DNA from: an uncultured Clostridium sp.
GTDB taxonomy: Bacteria; Bacillota; Clostridia; Clostridiales; Clostridiaceae
Direction of reading: 5' to 3'
DNA: 5,237 nucleotides
Assembly: GCA_946575275.1 (NCBI GenBank)
Contig: CAMNZV010000137.1
Span: forward strand, 1 to 5,237
Position 1 is the stretch's first letter, and every line of letters starts with the position of its first letter. The notes beneath the pieces are model-generated. The model was not told the DNA's origin, did no database searches, and saw nothing but the letters and a program-made list of their open reading frames with translations. Positions 1 through 5,106 of the stretch are shown piece after piece. The position numbers were made by a program, and so were the translations under genes.

Positions 1-548
1 CCACAAAGTTTATAGGGATCCTCTTCAATTATTTCCTTACCATTAGGTCCAACTTTCTTATATATTTTTACACATTGACCTTGTGATATTCCAAATTCCC
101 CACAATACAACATAATATTTTTCAAATCATGTTGTGCCATATATGATTCACATATCACTTCATATTTTTTCTCACCAATTCCATCTATCTCTTTAAGTCT
201 TTCTATATTATTATCTAAAATTTCTAAAGTTTCATCTCCAAAATGGTCTATTATCTTTTTTGCCGTAACAGGGCCTATTCCCCTGATTATACCTGAAGAT
301 AAGTATTTTTCCATTCCATCAATTGTAGTTGGTAATATTTCTTCCAAGCTAATAATGTTTAGTTGTAACCCAAATTGCTTATGATTTTTCCATTCTCCAG
401 TTATTTTCACCTGTTGTCCTTCACTTAGATAAGGCACTGTTCCTACAACAGTTACTGGTTTATTATTTACATTAACCTTGGCCACCACATAACCTGTTTC
501 ATCACTTTTAAAAAGTATAACCTCAACAATGCCTTGAATTACCTCCAT
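1..548 (-). CDS. recD2: RecD2-type (YrrC family) ATP-dependent DNA helicase, N-terminal part, runs off the left edge
   Basis: The reading frame is open from an ATG at 548 to the window edge: 182 full codons plus two bases and no stop, so only the N-terminal quarter or so of a protein usually over 700 residues is here. Seen: an N-terminal OB-like segment (residues 1-70, starting MEVIQGIVEVILFK and containing ETGYVVAKV), then two helix-hairpin-helix type stretches (SSGIIRGIGPVTAKKI near 84-99 and IDGIGEKKYE near 121-130), then the EEDPYKL stretch (175-181). This order is characteristic of RecD2, the RecBC-independent 5'-3' superfamily 1B helicase linked to DNA repair and replication-fork maintenance. 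The ATPase motifs would lie beyond the window. The start is supported by an AGGGAG ribosome site about 10 bases upstream. A terminator after metK and an extended -10 box suggest separate transcription. The family call is confident; the length and integrity of the rest cannot be judged. Confidence 0.9.
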   Translation of the reverse strand, partial: MEVIQGIVEVILFKSDETGYVVAKVNVNNKPVTVVGTVPYLSEGQQVKITGEWKNHKQFGLQLNIISLEEILPTTIDGMEKYLSSGIIRGIGPVTAKKIIDHFGDETLEILDNNIERLKEIDGIGEKKYEVICESYMAQHDLKNIMLYCGEFGISQGQCVKIYKKVGPNGKEIIEEDPYKLC

Positions 549-581
549 TAATTTTCTCTCCCTACATAAATATTTATTTTT

Positions 582-590
582 ATTATATCA
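582..590 (-). promoter_or_regulatory. Candidate extended -10 promoter for recD2
   Basis: On the minus strand the sequence reads TGATATAAT, a perfect TATAAT (587-582) with the TGN extension. It lies between the metK terminator and the recD2 start, about 34 bases from the ATG. No good -35 box is seen 16-18 bases upstream (the 17-base position reads CCCATT), which an extended -10 can partly compensate for. The surrounding AT-richness makes chance matches common. Confidence 0.4.
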
Positions 591-601
591 TAATATATAT
601 G

Positions 602-628
602 AAAAATGGGACTGTATAAAACAGCCCC
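602..628 (-). terminator. Intrinsic terminator of metK
   Basis: On the minus strand, an 8-bp stem (GGGGCTGT at 628-621 with ACAGTCCC at 615-608, including one G-U pair) encloses a 5-base loop, followed by A and then TTTTT (606-602). It begins 14 bases after the metK stop. Read on the plus strand it has no T-run, so it acts on minus-strand transcripts only. It should largely uncouple recD2 from metK. Confidence 0.85.
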
Positions 629-642
629 AAGAAAATGAATAA

Positions 643-1818
643 TTATAAATATTTTTTTATTTGGTCTACCTTGTTAATTTGCTCCCATGGTAAATCAATA
701 TCTGTTCTTCCAAAATGTCCATAAGCTGCAGTTTGTTTATAAATAGGTCTTCTTAGATCTAATTCTTTTATAATACCTGCTGGTGTTAAATCAAATATTT
801 CTTCAATAATTTTTATTATTGAGTCCTCATTAATTTTCCCTGTTCCAAATGTATCAACAGTTATTGATACTGGTTTTGCAACTCCTATAGCATAGGCTAA
901 TTGAATTTCTATTTTATCTGCAACTTCAGCTGCAACTAAATTTTTTGCTACCCATCTTGCTGCATACGCTGCTGATCTATCAACCTTTGTTGGATCTTTT
1001 CCTGAGAAAGCTCCTCCTCCATGTCTACCATATCCACCATAAGTATCAACAATTATTTTTCTGCCTGTTAATCCTGAATCACCTTGTGGACCACCTACAA
1101 CAAATCTACCTGTTGGATTTATGTAATATTTTGTTTCATCATCTAATAACTCTGCTGGAATTACTTCCTTTATTACATAATTTTTAAGATCTTTTTCTAT
1201 TTGTTCTAAGGTTACACGTTCATCATGTTGAGTAGATATAACTATAGCGTCTATTCTTTTTGGCTTATCATCTTCATATTCAACTGTAACTTGAGTTTTT
1301 CCATCTGGTCTTAGATAAGATAAGGTATTGTTTTTTCTAACTTCACTTAATCTTCTTGATAACCTATGAGCCATTGCAATTGGTAGTGGCATATATTCTG
1401 GCGTCTCATTTGTGGCAAATCCAAACATCATTCCTTGATCCCCAGCTCCAATTAATTGGGACTCATCTTTATTGCCTTTTCTAGATTCAAGAGCCTCATT
1501 AACTCCCATAGCTATATCTGATGATTGTTCATCAATTGTAGTCATAATTGAACATGTATCGCAATCAAATCCATACTTAGCCCTATCATAACCTATTTCT
1601 CTTATAACATTTCTTGCAACCTTAGGAATATCCACATAGCAATTTGTTGATATTTCCCCCATTACTAATACCATTCCTGTAGTAGTACAACTTTCACAAG
1701 CTACCCTTGCATAAGGATCCTTTTCTAATATAGCATCTAAAACACCATCTGAAATTTGATCACAAATTTTATCTGGATGTCCTTCTGTTACTGATTCTGA
1801 TGTAAATAATTTCTTCAT
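643..1818 (-). CDS. metK: S-adenosylmethionine synthetase (methionine adenosyltransferase)
   Basis: Makes S-adenosylmethionine from methionine and ATP, releasing phosphate and pyrophosphate; a cytosolic, normally tetrameric Mg2+/K+ enzyme that supplies the methyl donor for the cell. The 391-residue length is normal for bacterial MetK. Signature motifs are intact: [14 protein letters not shown] near 11-24 with the active-site His14 and Asp16, the [10 protein letters not shown] loop at 124-133, the glycine-rich GGGAFSGKD at 267-275 followed by [11 protein letters not shown], and the C-terminal TAAYGHFGR. The ATG at 1818 is preceded by AAAGGAG with a 6-base gap. The gene sits alone between its own terminator and a SAM-I riboswitch leader, so expression is expected to fall when SAM is abundant. 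No missing catalytic residue or frameshift is seen. Confidence 0.99.
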   Translation of the reverse strand: MKKLFTSESVTEGHPDKICDQISDGVLDAILEKDPYARVACESCTTTGMVLVMGEISTNCYVDIPKVARNVIREIGYDRAKYGFDCDTCSIMTTIDEQSSDIAMGVNEALESRKGNKDESQLIGAGDQGMMFGFATNETPEYMPLPIAMAHRLSRRLSEVRKNNTLSYLRPDGKTQVTVEYEDDKPKRIDAIVISTQHDERVTLEQIEKDLKNYVIKEVIPAELLDDETKYYINPTGRFVVGGPQGDSGLTGRKIIVDTYGGYGRHGGGAFSGKDPTKVDRSAAYAARWVAKNLVAAEVADKIEIQLAYAIGVAKPVSITVDTFGTGKINEDSIIKIIEEIFDLTPAGIIKELDLRRPIYKQTAAYGHFGRTDIDLPWEQINKVDQIKKYL

Positions 1819-1859
1819 TTTTTCTCCTTTCTTTTTAAAGCATAAAATTTTTAACCAAT

Positions 1860-1883
1860 AAAAAAACTCTTCAAAATGAAGAG
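1860..1883 (-). terminator. Riboswitch-controlled intrinsic terminator (metK attenuator)
   Basis: On the minus strand, CTCTTCA (1883-1877... loop TTT ...) pairs perfectly with TGAAGAG over 7 bp (1877-1883 with 1867-1873), followed by seven T residues (1866-1860). It lies 42 bases before the metK start. This is the expression platform of the upstream SAM-I aptamer. An alternative pairing is visible: the 5' side of this stem (TTCTCT, then CAT) can pair with the 3' strand of aptamer helix P1 (AGAGAA, then ATG), an antiterminator that SAM binding would prevent. Confidence 0.9.
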
Positions 1884-1900
1884 AATATTATACTAATTTC

Positions 1901-2004
1901 TCTCTCATCTCGCAGATATAAATATCTACAGGAATTGGCACCTTGTATAATACAGGTTGCCGGGTTTCACAGGGCCCTATCCCTCCACCTCTCTTGATAA
2001 GAGT
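1901..2004 (-). ncRNA. SAM-I (S-box) riboswitch aptamer in the metK leader
   Basis: The minus strand carries the S-box core in order: CTTATCAAGAGAGGTGGAGG at the 5' end (helix P1 and the kink-turn region), GGGCCCTGTGAAACCCGGCA (P2 and the junction), GGTGCCAATTCC (P3 3' side and J3/4), a strong AT-rich P4 hairpin (GTAGATA...TATCTGC), and GATGAGAGA closing P1. SAM-I riboswitches bind S-adenosylmethionine and usually turn off methionine and SAM genes by transcription attenuation. The position directly before metK and the terminator that follows (1860-1883) fit an OFF switch giving end-product feedback. Boundaries are accurate to a few bases. Confidence 0.97.
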
Positions 2005-2030
2005 TATTTATTAAGTTTTATTTCATTTAT

Positions 2031-2059
2031 ATATTAACACATTTTATTTATTATTTCAA
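2031..2059 (-). promoter_or_regulatory. metK promoter (housekeeping sigma type)
   Basis: On the minus strand, TTGAAA (2059-2054), a 17-base spacer, then TAATAT (2036-2031), with TGT just before the -10 giving an extended -10 element. Expected transcription start is near 2024, about 20 bases before the riboswitch, so the whole aptamer would be transcribed. Confidence 0.8.
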
Positions 2060-2060
2060 G

Positions 2061-2094
2061 AAAATAATAAGTCCATACTAATGTATGGACTTAT
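2061..2094 (-). terminator. Terminator hairpin of the tRNA operon
   Basis: A perfect 12-bp inverted repeat, ATAAGTCCATAC (2067-2078) and GTATGGACTTAT (2083-2094), with a 4-base loop, begins at the last base of the CCA end of the downstream tRNA-Tyr. The minus-strand tail (TATTTTCTT) is only moderately T-rich, so termination may be incomplete. Its tail ends right at the metK -35 box. Confidence 0.7.
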
Positions 2095-2178
2095 GGTGGA
2101 TGAGGATGGATTCGAACCATCGAAGCAAGATGCAACAGATTTACAGTCTGCCCCCTTTGGCCACTCGGGAACTCATCC
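2094..2178 (-). tRNA. tRNA-Tyr(GTA), downstream copy
   Basis: 85 bases with encoded CCA. The acceptor stem GGATGAG pairs with CTCATCC, the anticodon loop is CTGTAAA giving anticodon GTA, and there is a long variable arm (class II), normal for bacterial tRNA-Tyr. The T arm contains GGTTCGAATCC. It is identical in all 85 bases to the copy at 2372-2456. It is the last gene of the tRNA operon, 5 bases after tRNA-Thr. Confidence 0.97.
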
Positions 2179-2183
2179 ATGCG

Positions 2184-2258
2184 TGGAGCTGGCAATAGGA
2201 ATCGAACCTACAACCTGCTGATTACAAGTCAGCTGCTCTACCGTTGAGCCATGCCAGC
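2184..2258 (-). tRNA. tRNA-Thr(TGT)
   Basis: 75 bases with encoded CCA. Acceptor GCTGGCA pairs with TGCCAGC, discriminator T. Anticodon stem GCTGA/TCAGC encloses loop CTTGTAA, anticodon TGT, reading ACA and probably other ACN codons. The T loop is GGTTCGATTCC. Third gene in the operon, 30 bases after tRNA-Val. Confidence 0.97.
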
Positions 2259-2280
2259 ATATAAGTATTATTTAATTTTT

Positions 2281-2377
2281 CATTTAAATGGTGGGCACAA
2301 CAGGGCTCGAACCTGTGACCCTCTGCTTGTAAGGCAGATGCTCTCCCAGCTGAGCTATGCGCCCATTTAAATGGTGG
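2281..2377. repeat. 14-base direct repeat flanking tRNA-Val
   Basis: CATTTAAATGGTGG occurs at 2281-2294 and again at 2364-2377, one on each side of tRNA-Val and 83 bases apart. Each covers the start of the CCA end of a tRNA plus its AT-rich spacer with the palindrome ATTTAAAT. It is consistent with tandem tRNA duplication in the past, or a shared processing context. Confidence 0.6.
2289..2364 (-). tRNA. tRNA-Val(TAC)
   Basis: 76 bases with encoded CCA. Acceptor GGGCGCA pairs with TGTGCCC (one G-U pair). Anticodon stem TCTGC/GCAGA encloses loop CTTACAA, anticodon TAC, reading GUA and probably other GUN codons. Second gene in the operon, only 7 bases after the upstream tRNA-Tyr. Confidence 0.97.
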
Positions 2378-2456
2378 ATGAGGATGGATTCGAACCATCG
2401 AAGCAAGATGCAACAGATTTACAGTCTGCCCCCTTTGGCCACTCGGGAACTCATCC
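2372..2456 (-). tRNA. tRNA-Tyr(GTA), promoter-proximal copy
   Basis: First gene of the tRNA operon and an exact 85-base copy of the tRNA-Tyr at 2094-2178: anticodon GTA, long class II variable arm, encoded CCA. The 5' end lies roughly 25 bases after the expected transcription start. Identity of the two copies points to recent duplication or ongoing gene conversion. Confidence 0.97.
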
Positions 2457-2488
2457 TTAATTGTTATTCTAGTGAACCAACAATAGTT

Positions 2489-2517
2489 AGTATATATTTA
2501 AAGGGTATATATTTCAA
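2489..2517 (-). promoter_or_regulatory. Promoter of the tRNA Tyr-Val-Thr-Tyr operon
   Basis: On the minus strand, TTGAAA (2517-2512), a 17-base spacer containing CCC, then TATACT (2494-2489). It is a strong housekeeping-type match, with a start expected near 2482. The remaining DNA up to the next gene (2518-2599) shows nothing else I can name, and no clear terminator for the gene at 2600-3037. Confidence 0.8.
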
Positions 2518-2599
2518 CTTCTAAATACACTTATTTACGTTGATTATTCTTATTATTCTCTCTAATACTATTTATTTCATCACTTTAATGCTCCATGTA

Positions 2600-3037
2600 T
2601 TATTTTAATATAATATTGTCTATATTTATTTCTTTACTTATTATTTCTTTTATTTCATTGTATTTTTCAGTGCTTAATCGTTTTCTCAAAATACTTATAT
2701 ATTCTTTTGTAGCCTCCTCATTATTATCACTTTCAGCTAGTATTTTAATTCTTTCATAATCTATTATTGATAGACTAAGTAAAATTTGTTTATATCTATC
2801 TTTATCTTTTTCATTAATTTTATTTTCTATTTCATTAATTGATAAATATTTTTTAATTGATTCTTGATTAATATTTATAGCCTCCTTTTCTACTGTCTTT
2901 GCCTCTTCATCAACATTAACATTACTTTCTATATTAAAACTTGTAACTGATTGTTCTTTAGGACTCCAAAATACAATAAAATATATAGGTATAACTAGGC
3001 AAAACATTCCAAATGTAAATGTTATTTTCTTCATCAT
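2600..3037 (-). CDS. Unrecognised small protein with N-terminal membrane anchor
   Basis: I do not recognise this protein. From the chosen ATG (3037) it has 145 residues: a short basic start (MMKK), one strongly hydrophobic segment (about residues 5-24), then a highly charged Lys/Glu/Asn/Ile-rich region predicted largely helical. This suggests a single-pass membrane protein, or an uncleaved signal, with its body outside the cytoplasm. The cysteine at residue 13 is in GMFC, a poor lipobox, so lipoprotein processing is unlikely. Start choice: AAGGAG at 3049-3044 sits 6 bases before the ATG at 3037. The longer GTG start at 3052 would overlap this ribosome site and lack one of its own. A second ATG follows immediately at 3034. 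It is divergent from yyaC and has its own plausible promoter. The codon and base composition resemble the neighbours, so transfer is not indicated. Confidence 0.7.
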   Translation of the reverse strand: MMKKITFTFGMFCLVIPIYFIVFWSPKEQSVTSFNIESNVNVDEEAKTVEKEAININQESIKKYLSINEIENKINEKDKDRYKQILLSLSIIDYERIKILAESDNNEEATKEYISILRKRLSTEKYNEIKEIISKEINIDNIILK

Positions 3038-3043
3038 CTTCAT

Positions 3044-3049
3044 CTCCTT
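3044..3049 (-). promoter_or_regulatory. Ribosome binding site deciding the start of the 2600-3037 gene
   Basis: AAGGAG on the minus strand, 6 bases before the ATG at 3037. It overlaps codons 2-3 of the longer GTG-started reading frame, which argues against that longer form. Confidence 0.65.
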
Positions 3050-3097
3050 CACCTATTATTTATTACCAATTAAAGATTTTTTATACTTATATACTAT

Positions 3098-3127
3098 TTT
3101 ATAATTACTCTTCATATATTTAGTCAA
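3098..3127 (-). promoter_or_regulatory. Candidate promoter for the small membrane protein gene
   Basis: On the minus strand, TTGACT (3127-3122), an 18-base spacer, then TATAAA (3103-3098), each box matching the consensus at 5 of 6 positions. The -35 box overlaps the first bases of the ribosome site of the divergent yyaC gene. Confidence 0.5.
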
Positions 3128-3132
3128 GGAGG
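3126..3132 (+). promoter_or_regulatory. Ribosome binding site deciding the yyaC start
   Basis: AAGGAGG, a near-perfect Shine-Dalgarno, 8 bases before a TTG at 3141. The GTG at 3132 that would lengthen the reading frame overlaps this site and cannot be the start. Confidence 0.8.
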
Positions 3133-3140
3133 TGTGTGCT

Positions 3141-3680
3141 TTGATTAATAAAAGAATTCACTATAAAGCTTTTCTAGCTTATTACGAAATTGGAGAATCC
3201 TTGAAGGATATTATTAACGAGGATACTATTATTGTATGCATTGGAACAGATAAATGTATAGGTGACTGTCTTGGTCCTTTAGTTGGCACATTATTGAAAT
3301 CAAATATGTTTCCATTGCCTGTATACGGTACTGTTTCAAACCCTATACACGCACTTAATATAGATGAAAAACTAAATGAAATTTATAACGCTCATCCTAA
3401 TGCTTCTATTATTGGTATTGATGCTTGTTTAGGGCAAATAGCTTCTATAGGTGAAATCCATACAAGACATGCTCCAATTTGTCCTGGCAGAGGTGTTGGG
3501 AAGGTTCTACCAGATGTAGGCGTTGCATCAATTGTTGGTATTGTGGAATCTAATTCAAATGCAGATCTTTTTACTTCAAGGACTATTAGACTTTCTCTAA
3601 TTTTAGATATGGCAAAGGTTATGAGTAAAGGTTTATTGTATGCTTATTCCTTAAAAATGAATTTAGATTATGCCTTATAG
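3141..3680 (+). CDS. yyaC: YyaC family sporulation protein (DUF1256, spore protease-like fold)
   Basis: A 179-residue protein of the YyaC/DUF1256 family, conserved in endospore formers and related in fold to germination protease GPR and hydrogenase-maturation peptidases. Its exact biochemical role is not established. Seen: the family core CIGTDKCIGDCLGPLVG at 33-49 with acidic Asp37 and Asp42, the TVSNPIHALN segment at 64-73, the IIGIDACLG strand at 90-98 with Asp94, and PGRGVGK at 115-121. The two conserved acidic sites resemble those that bind metal or act in the peptidase relatives; that is inference. No signal peptide or membrane segment, so probably cytosolic. The start is TTG at 3141, set by AAGGAGG at 3126-3132. 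It converges on mreB/mbl and is divergent from the small membrane protein gene. No convincing sporulation-sigma promoter was found upstream. Confidence 0.92.
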   Translation: MINKRIHYKAFLAYYEIGESLKDIINEDTIIVCIGTDKCIGDCLGPLVGTLLKSNMFPLPVYGTVSNPIHALNIDEKLNEIYNAHPNASIIGIDACLGQIASIGEIHTRHAPICPGRGVGKVLPDVGVASIVGIVESNSNADLFTSRTIRLSLILDMAKVMSKGLLYAYSLKMNLDYAL

Positions 3681-3684
3681 AACA

Positions 3685-3723
3685 AAAAAGAATGTTGATG
3701 TAATATACACCTACATTCTTTTT
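3685..3723. terminator. Bidirectional terminator between yyaC and mreB/mbl
   Basis: An 11-bp perfect stem, AAAAAGAATGT (3685-3695) with ACATTCTTTTT (3713-3723), encloses a 17-base loop. Each arm is A-rich outside, so transcripts from either strand end in a T-run. It sits 4 bases after the yyaC stop and 6 bases after the mreB stop, serving both convergent genes. Confidence 0.85.
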
Positions 3724-3729
3724 GCTGTT

Positions 3730-4764
3730 TTATTCAATTAACCCTACTTCACTTGATCCATTATTGAAATCCAATTTATCAAAATATGCAAGAACCTTAC
3801 CAGTACCCTCTGCTACGCATTCTACTGCTCTATCGGCTACTGTAACATTAATGCCTGTTTCATATTCTATTAATTTGTCTAAACCATTTAAAAGAGCCCC
3901 ACCACCAGTCATTAAGATACCTTTTTCAATTATATCTGCGGCTAATTCTGGTGGAGTTTTTTCTAAAACGTTTTTTACACTTTGAACTATACTTGTGACT
4001 GGTTCTAATATTGATTGTCTTATCTCTTCCGTTGTTACTTCAATCTCATCTGGCAACCCAGTAACAAGATTTCTTCCCTTCATAATTGATGTTAAATTCC
4101 TATTATTTTTAAAGGCTGATGCAGTAGTTATTTTTAAATCCTCTGCTGTTTTTTCACCAATCATAATTTTATATTTATTTCTAACGTATTTTATTATTGA
4201 TTCATCAAATTTATCACCAGCAACCTTTATAGATTGTCTTACAACAATTCCACCTAATGAGATTACTGCAACATCGCAGGTACCTCCACCTATATCAACA
4301 ATCATTATACCATTGGGCTTAGTTATATCTAAACCTGCCCCTATGGCAGCTGCTAATGGTTCTTCTATTAAATGAACTCTTTTAGCTCCTGAATTTCTTG
4401 TAGCTTCAAGTACTGCTCTTTTCTCTACTTCTGTAGCTTGGGACGGAATGCAAACCATCACCTTTGGTGCAACTAGATTTCTTTTTCCTGCAACTTTTTT
4501 AATAAATTCTGCTAACATTCTCTCTGTCATATCGTAATCTGATATAACTCCATCTTTTAAAGGTCTTACTGCTACAATATTTCCAGGTGTTCTACCTATC
4601 ATTTTTCTAGCTTCCTCACCTATAGCTAAAATTTTATTATTACTTTTATTTATAGCTACAACAGAAGGCTCCTTTAAAATAATTCCTTTGCCCTTTTCAT
4701 ATACTAAAACAGTTGCTGTTCCCAAATCAATTCCTAATTCTGCGCCCGTTTTCCAAAACCACAT
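3730..4764 (-). CDS. mreB: MreB/Mbl family actin-like cell-shape protein
   Basis: Bacterial actin homologue that polymerises on the inner face of the membrane and organises sidewall peptidoglycan synthesis. The length of 344 residues is typical. Nucleotide-binding motifs are intact: phosphate-1 GIDLGTA (11-17), the EEP active-site segment (134-136) followed by AAAIGAG, phosphate-2 VDIGGGTCD (156-164), and the adenosine motif TGGGALLNGL (286-295). RTPGNIVAVRPLKDGVI (58-74) is a family hallmark. Position directly downstream of spoIIID matches B. subtilis mbl and the clostridial second MreB, so an Mbl name is equally defensible; the EEPLAAAIGAG form is more MreB-like. The N-terminus MWFWK, with two tryptophans, could help membrane attachment (inference). 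ATG at 4764 has GGGAG 10 bases upstream. It may be read both from spoIIID and from its own promoter at 4834-4862. Confidence 0.97.
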   Translation of the reverse strand: MWFWKTGAELGIDLGTATVLVYEKGKGIILKEPSVVAINKSNNKILAIGEEARKMIGRTPGNIVAVRPLKDGVISDYDMTERMLAEFIKKVAGKRNLVAPKVMVCIPSQATEVEKRAVLEATRNSGAKRVHLIEEPLAAAIGAGLDITKPNGIMIVDIGGGTCDVAVISLGGIVVRQSIKVAGDKFDESIIKYVRNKYKIMIGEKTAEDLKITTASAFKNNRNLTSIMKGRNLVTGLPDEIEVTTEEIRQSILEPVTSIVQSVKNVLEKTPPELAADIIEKGILMTGGGALLNGLDKLIEYETGINVTVADRAVECVAEGTGKVLAYFDKLDFNNGSSEVGLIE

Positions 4765-4833
4765 CTACTATTCACTCCCATATCTATATTTTTCTACAAT
4801 ATATAATATTTTTTTCTTTAATACATTAATTTT

Positions 4834-4862
4834 ATTATATACGTAATATAAATATCATTCAA
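4834..4862 (-). promoter_or_regulatory. Candidate internal promoter for mreB/mbl
   Basis: On the minus strand, TTGAAT (4862-4857), a 17-base spacer, then a perfect TATAAT (4839-4834). The -35 box overlaps the last codons and stop of spoIIID (ATT GAA TGA). The match is good, but the 90-base gap is extremely AT-rich, so chance occurrence is possible. It would allow mreB/mbl expression in growing cells apart from sporulation control. Confidence 0.55.
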
Positions 4863-5106
4863 TAGCTTTATATTTTAATTTTGTGGCTTTTCCGCCTCTT
4901 ATATGTCGTTCTGCCTTATTTAGTTCTAGCACACTATGAGTTCTTTCAGCAATTGATGGACTTATCTTTGGCAATCTTTCTGTCATATCTTTATGGATTG
5001 TACTTTTACTGACTCCAAAAACTTTTGCTGTCTTTCTAATTGTAGCTTTTGAATCAATAATATATTGGGCCACTTCTAAGACTCTTTCTTCAATGTAATC
5101 CTTCAA
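4855..5106 (-). CDS. spoIIID: Stage III sporulation transcriptional regulator SpoIIID
   Basis: Small DNA-binding protein that activates and represses many mother-cell genes in the sigma-E stage of sporulation. The 83-residue length is normal (B. subtilis about 93). Seen: N-terminal MKDYIEERVLEVAQYI, a helix-turn-helix over about 21-45 (ATIRKTAKVFGVSKSTIHKD and TERL, recognition helix VSKSTIHKD), and the family-typical basic C-terminus with RHIRGGKATKLKY (67-79), which contributes to DNA binding. The start is TTG at 5106: it gives the family-typical N-terminus and has AGGTAG 4 bases upstream; no ATG fits. mreB/mbl follows 90 bases downstream on the same strand, the order also known in Bacillus. 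No base-composition anomaly. Confidence 0.97.
   Translation of the reverse strand: MKDYIEERVLEVAQYIIDSKATIRKTAKVFGVSKSTIHKDMTERLPKISPSIAERTHSVLELNKAERHIRGGKATKLKYKAIE

Larger units (their letters stand above)
2093..2456. repeat. Long direct repeat formed by two identical tRNA-Tyr genes
   Basis: Bases 2093-2178 and 2371-2456 are identical over 86 positions, with 278 bases from start to start. Homology stops at the tRNA 5' ends (ATGCG versus TTAAT on the plus strand). Recombination between them would delete tRNA-Thr, tRNA-Val and one tRNA-Tyr as a 278-base unit. Confidence 0.9.

Noticed and set aside
945..1187. 80-codon plus-strand open frame
   Set aside because: It lies wholly inside metK on the opposite strand; its Leu/His-rich translation is typical of an antisense shadow and it has no ribosome site.
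2222..2413. 63-codon minus-strand open frame
   Set aside because: It spans tRNA-Val and parts of tRNA-Thr and tRNA-Tyr, so it is a tRNA-cluster artefact often misannotated as a protein.
2372..2456. tRNA genes as an integration site for a mobile element
   Set aside because: The duplicated tRNA-Tyr could look like an attachment-site duplication, but both copies are full length and only tRNA genes lie between them, with no integrase.
2600..3037. Lipoprotein signal in the unrecognised protein
   Set aside because: The only early cysteine is preceded by GMF, which does not fit a lipobox with a small residue at -1.
3093..3120. Sigma-E-like promoter (CATATATT as -10) for yyaC
   Set aside because: Transcription would start at about 3127, inside the ribosome site, and the -35 match is poor.
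3722..4375. Two plus-strand open frames (3722-3985 and 3995-4375)
   Set aside because: Both are antisense to mreB/mbl, which has intact motifs throughout; neither resembles a known protein.
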